A stretch of DNA of 59,911 nt, taken from assembly GCA_002345745.1 (NCBI GenBank), contig DDWQ01000021.1:1-59911 (forward strand), read 5' to 3'. The notes beneath the pieces are model-generated. The model was not told where the DNA came from. It ran no database searches and was given only the letters and a program-made list of their open reading frames with translations. Each line of letters starts with the position of its first letter. Position 1 is the first letter of the stretch. Of the stretch, positions 58,071 to 59,911 are shown piece by piece. A program made the translations under genes and the position numbers. The stretch comes from Candidatus Moranbacteria bacterium UBA2282. GTDB lineage: Bacteria; Patescibacteriota; Minisyncoccia; Moranbacterales; UBA2206.

Positions 58071-58109
58071 GAAAGTAGTGTAGTATAAAAATAGTGAAAA
58101 ATAAAAAAA

Positions 58110-58991
58110 ATGGTAAATAAAAATACAAAAAATGTAACAGCGATCACACTGCTTTTTTCAGCCATCTTAGGATTGGCTTTTTTTGTTTCTAAAGTCAACG
58201 CTGGAGTTGCGAATAATGTTACAGGTTGGTTGTGGGGTGGCAGTGATACAAATCTAGGTTGGATTAGTATGAACAATACTAATCAAGCTGGTGCGATTGA
58301 CTATGGCGTCAGTATCCCTGCAACTGATGATGCAGTGACTGGCTTTGCTTGGAGTGAAAATGTTGGTTGGATCGATTTTGCACCAGCGGGACCATATCCA
58401 ACAGTTGTAACAGGAGATGATTATCCTTATGCCACAAAACGTCTAGGTGATAGATTAGTAGGCTGGGCAAGAATAGTGAGCATTCAGCAAGCTGGAGCTA
58501 ATGCTGGCGGTTGGAGTGGATGGATTCGCTTGAGTTCCGATGCTAGTGATCCAATTGTCTATGGAGTAGATATCACAAAAATGGATGGAACTGGTGCAAA
58601 TCCAACGTATGCTTGGTCAAATGAATTTGGTTGGATTGATTTTTCTGGAGCATTGATAGCTGTAGCTACGCCTGGTGCTTGTGGAGATGCTGATACGCTG
58701 GGTGCTTATGCGGCAACAGATTCTGAATGGACTGCTGGAGGTTCTCGTAACGGCTATGCTTGTGTCGGAGATTCTGCAGTATCGACTGTTTCATTTCCAG
58801 CTGAAGGTGCTACTGTCACTTGGCTGTGTGGATCTGTTAATTGTTCAGGCTCTAGAGCTCTTGCAGGTTGTACTCCTAATGGTTGCGAATTGAATACTTG
58901 CGTTGGTGAAACTTGTGATGATACTTGTGAGACAAAGTCTGGAACTAAAAATTGCACAAATAATCACTGGCGTGAAGTTAGTCCGAACTAA
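58110..58991 (+). CDS. Secreted protein with GW-rich repeats and Cys-rich tail
   Basis: The 293-residue protein has a signal peptide (about 1-31, cleavage near VNA|GV). The mature part repeats a W-x-GW-I pattern: GWLWGGSDTNLGWISM, GFAWSENVGWIDF, GGWSGWIRL and AWSNEFGWIDF. This pattern is common in secreted CPR proteins of unknown role. The C-terminal 60 residues have ten or more Cys, probably in disulphides. It likely belongs to the cell surface. ATG 58110 follows a good promoter. Confidence 0.75.
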   Translation: MVNKNTKNVTAITLLFSAILGLAFFVSKVNAGVANNVTGWLWGGSDTNLGWISMNNTNQAGAIDYGVSIPATDDAVTGFAWSENVGWIDFAPAGPYPTVVTGDDYPYATKRLGDRLVGWARIVSIQQAGANAGGWSGWIRLSSDASDPIVYGVDITKMDGTGANPTYAWSNEFGWIDFSGALIAVATPGACGDADTLGAYAATDSEWTAGGSRNGYACVGDSAVSTVSFPAEGATVTWLCGSVNCSGSRALAGCTPNGCELNTCVGETCDDTCETKSGTKNCTNNHWREVSPN

Positions 58992-59047
58992 TTGAAATAG
59001 ATTAAACAATACACTTAAAATAAATTTAATTTATAAAAAACAAAGCT

Positions 59048-59344
59048 ATGTCGAGAACACTAAAAATAATAATTGCCGCTATAATTGCGATTGTCCTAAC
59101 AGTTGGACTGTTATATGTAAAACTGAAAAAAGAACAAGAGGCTAGTCCAGTAAATACCAATATTGAAATCCCTGTTGGGCCTGAAGATGCATCTATGGAA
59201 GAGCAAAAAATTCTCGAATCACTATCAGCTCCAGCAACAGAACAAGCAACAACTAATGCACAAGAATCTATAACTCAAGAAACAGCTCAGCCAGTAGTTG
59301 ATGAGCAAAAGATTATTGAATCACTATCAGCTCCAGTTAAATAA
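59048..59344 (+). CDS. Membrane-anchored protein with repeated EQKIxESLSAP motif
   Basis: The 98-residue protein has one membrane helix (about 5-24), a Lys/Glu stretch and an outer tail with two copies of EEQKILESLSAPA / DEQKIIESLSAPV. The repeat resembles short helical linear motifs seen in CPR envelope proteins. The function is unknown. It lies between two secreted-protein genes and is probably cotranscribed with them. Confidence 0.65.
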   Translation: MSRTLKIIIAAIIAIVLTVGLLYVKLKKEQEASPVNTNIEIPVGPEDASMEEQKILESLSAPATEQATTNAQESITQETAQPVVDEQKIIESLSAPVK

Positions 59345-59366
59345 TAAATTTTTAAATAATAAACAA

Positions 59367-59911
59367 ATGTTGCAAAAAATTAAAAAACTTACTAAAGAAA
59401 TCGGAGTCTTGTCTATCGGTTTCACTCTCGCACTGCTCATCACTATTGGTCTTTCCGTCTCCAATGCTTGGACCGAACCACCAGCAGCAGCTCCTGCAGG
59501 AAATCTTGGTGCACCAATCAATACTAGTAGCACAGGACAAATCAAAGCTGGAGGACTTTCTTTAAACTCAATTGGTGCGGTTAATGGTTTGATTGTGCAA
59601 AAAGGAAATGTCGGAATTGGGGTGCTTAGCCCAGCGTGGAGACTAGAGGTGGCGGGTGATATTAAATCAGGCGGAGCAAATACTTGGGGTTTTACTACAC
59701 CGGATGATGGAAGGACAAGTTTGTATTTTGGTCAAGGCGCCAATAACTCAATAGCAACTTATCCAATTGAATTTAAAGCTGATGGCGGAGCAAGGTTTAA
59801 TGGAAATGTTGGAATTGGAACAACCGCACCGTCGCAGAAATTGGATGTAGTAGGATATGTAAAGGGACAAACTGGTTTGTGCATCGGAAATGATTGTAGA
59901 ACTTCTTGGCC
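59367..59911 (+). CDS. Secreted surface protein with GNVGIGTT repeats (partial, cut by window end)
   Basis: The frame starts at ATG 59367 and is still open at the window edge (181 codons seen). A signal peptide (about 1-33, cleavage near SNA|WTEP) is followed by PPAAAPAGNLGAPINTSSTG, a start common in CPR surface proteins that are sometimes labelled PilV-like. Two repeats follow: GNVGIGVLSPAWRLEVAG and GNVGIGTTAPSQKLDVVG, the triple-beta fibre motif of tail-fibre-like and adhesin proteins. It is probably a cell-surface fibre. Confidence 0.75.
   Translation, partial: MLQKIKKLTKEIGVLSIGFTLALLITIGLSVSNAWTEPPAAAPAGNLGAPINTSSTGQIKAGGLSLNSIGAVNGLIVQKGNVGIGVLSPAWRLEVAGDIKSGGANTWGFTTPDDGRTSLYFGQGANNSIATYPIEFKADGGARFNGNVGIGTTAPSQKLDVVGYVKGQTGLCIGNDCRTSW

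Noticed and set aside
59327..59545. Minus-strand frames near the window end
   Set aside because: They are shadows of the signal-peptide region of the secreted protein starting at 59367.

Overview
The window looks like a chromosomal segment of a Candidate Phyla Radiation (Patescibacteria) bacterium, most likely a Parcubacteria-type lineage; the exact lineage is inference. The signs are AT-rich DNA, short intergenic gaps, a minimal housekeeping set, secreted proteins with GW-rich and NVGIGTT-type repeats, a cupin-type glucose-6-phosphate isomerase, an orphan RhuM protein, and a four-helix-bundle protein with a low-complexity cassette. TGA ends several genes (for example the KilA-N gene at 1162-1164), so the UGA-as-glycine codes of Gracilibacteria and Absconditabacteria do not apply.

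Layout. 1-1.2 kb: tail of an upstream gene, then a KilA-N gene with a DnaA-box promoter and a hairpin leader. 1.3-5.0 kb: cell-wall amidase, small envelope proteins, an ApbE flavin transferase overlapping a ferric-reductase-like membrane protein, and a TsaB-like small protein. 5.1-12.7 kb: rpoB-rpoC behind a strong promoter and a leader of about 380 nt. 12.8-17.5 kb: ftsK, a RodZ-like HTH membrane protein, recA. 17.5-21.1 kb: a 48-aa membrane protein, then leftward rpsF-ssb-rpsR-efp and ychF. 21.2-31.0 kb: MerR-like regulator, a giant Kelch/Ig surface protein interrupted by one in-frame TAA, and a MacB-like ABC pair. 31.1-42.2 kb: phosphomannomutase, trpS, a LytR_C protein, RNase J, ManC, cupin glucose-6-phosphate isomerase, peptide-binding protein, secG, a holin-like protein and a 40-aa basic protein. 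42.4-45.5 kb: RhuM and uvrB. 45.6-55.5 kb: a long rightward block of glycan and cell-surface genes (GT2, GH1, four-helix-bundle protein, YgjP-like peptidase, EamA permease, anchored glycoside hydrolase, L,D-transpeptidase, C39-like peptidase), followed by an exonuclease, a SpoU methyltransferase and a HAD phosphatase. 55.6-58.0 kb: leftward infC-rpmI-rplT and smpB-ssrA (tmRNA). 58.1-59.9 kb: secreted surface proteins, the last one cut by the window end.

The most unusual layer is non-coding. GC-rich palindromes sit between genes and are also inserted in frame inside conserved enzymes (uvrB, phosphomannomutase). Four intergenic perfect DnaA boxes occur; three of them lie 5-9 nt upstream of -35 elements. 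Two unrelated genes share a CCCC/GGGG hairpin that ends exactly 9 nt before the start codon. Two promoters are followed at once by terminator-like hairpins. The 3' end of the tmRNA gene is partly duplicated around a palindrome. A G-run tract and a C-run tract flank the four-helix-bundle gene and recur inside its coding sequence. No tRNA, rRNA, CRISPR array or transposase gene was seen.
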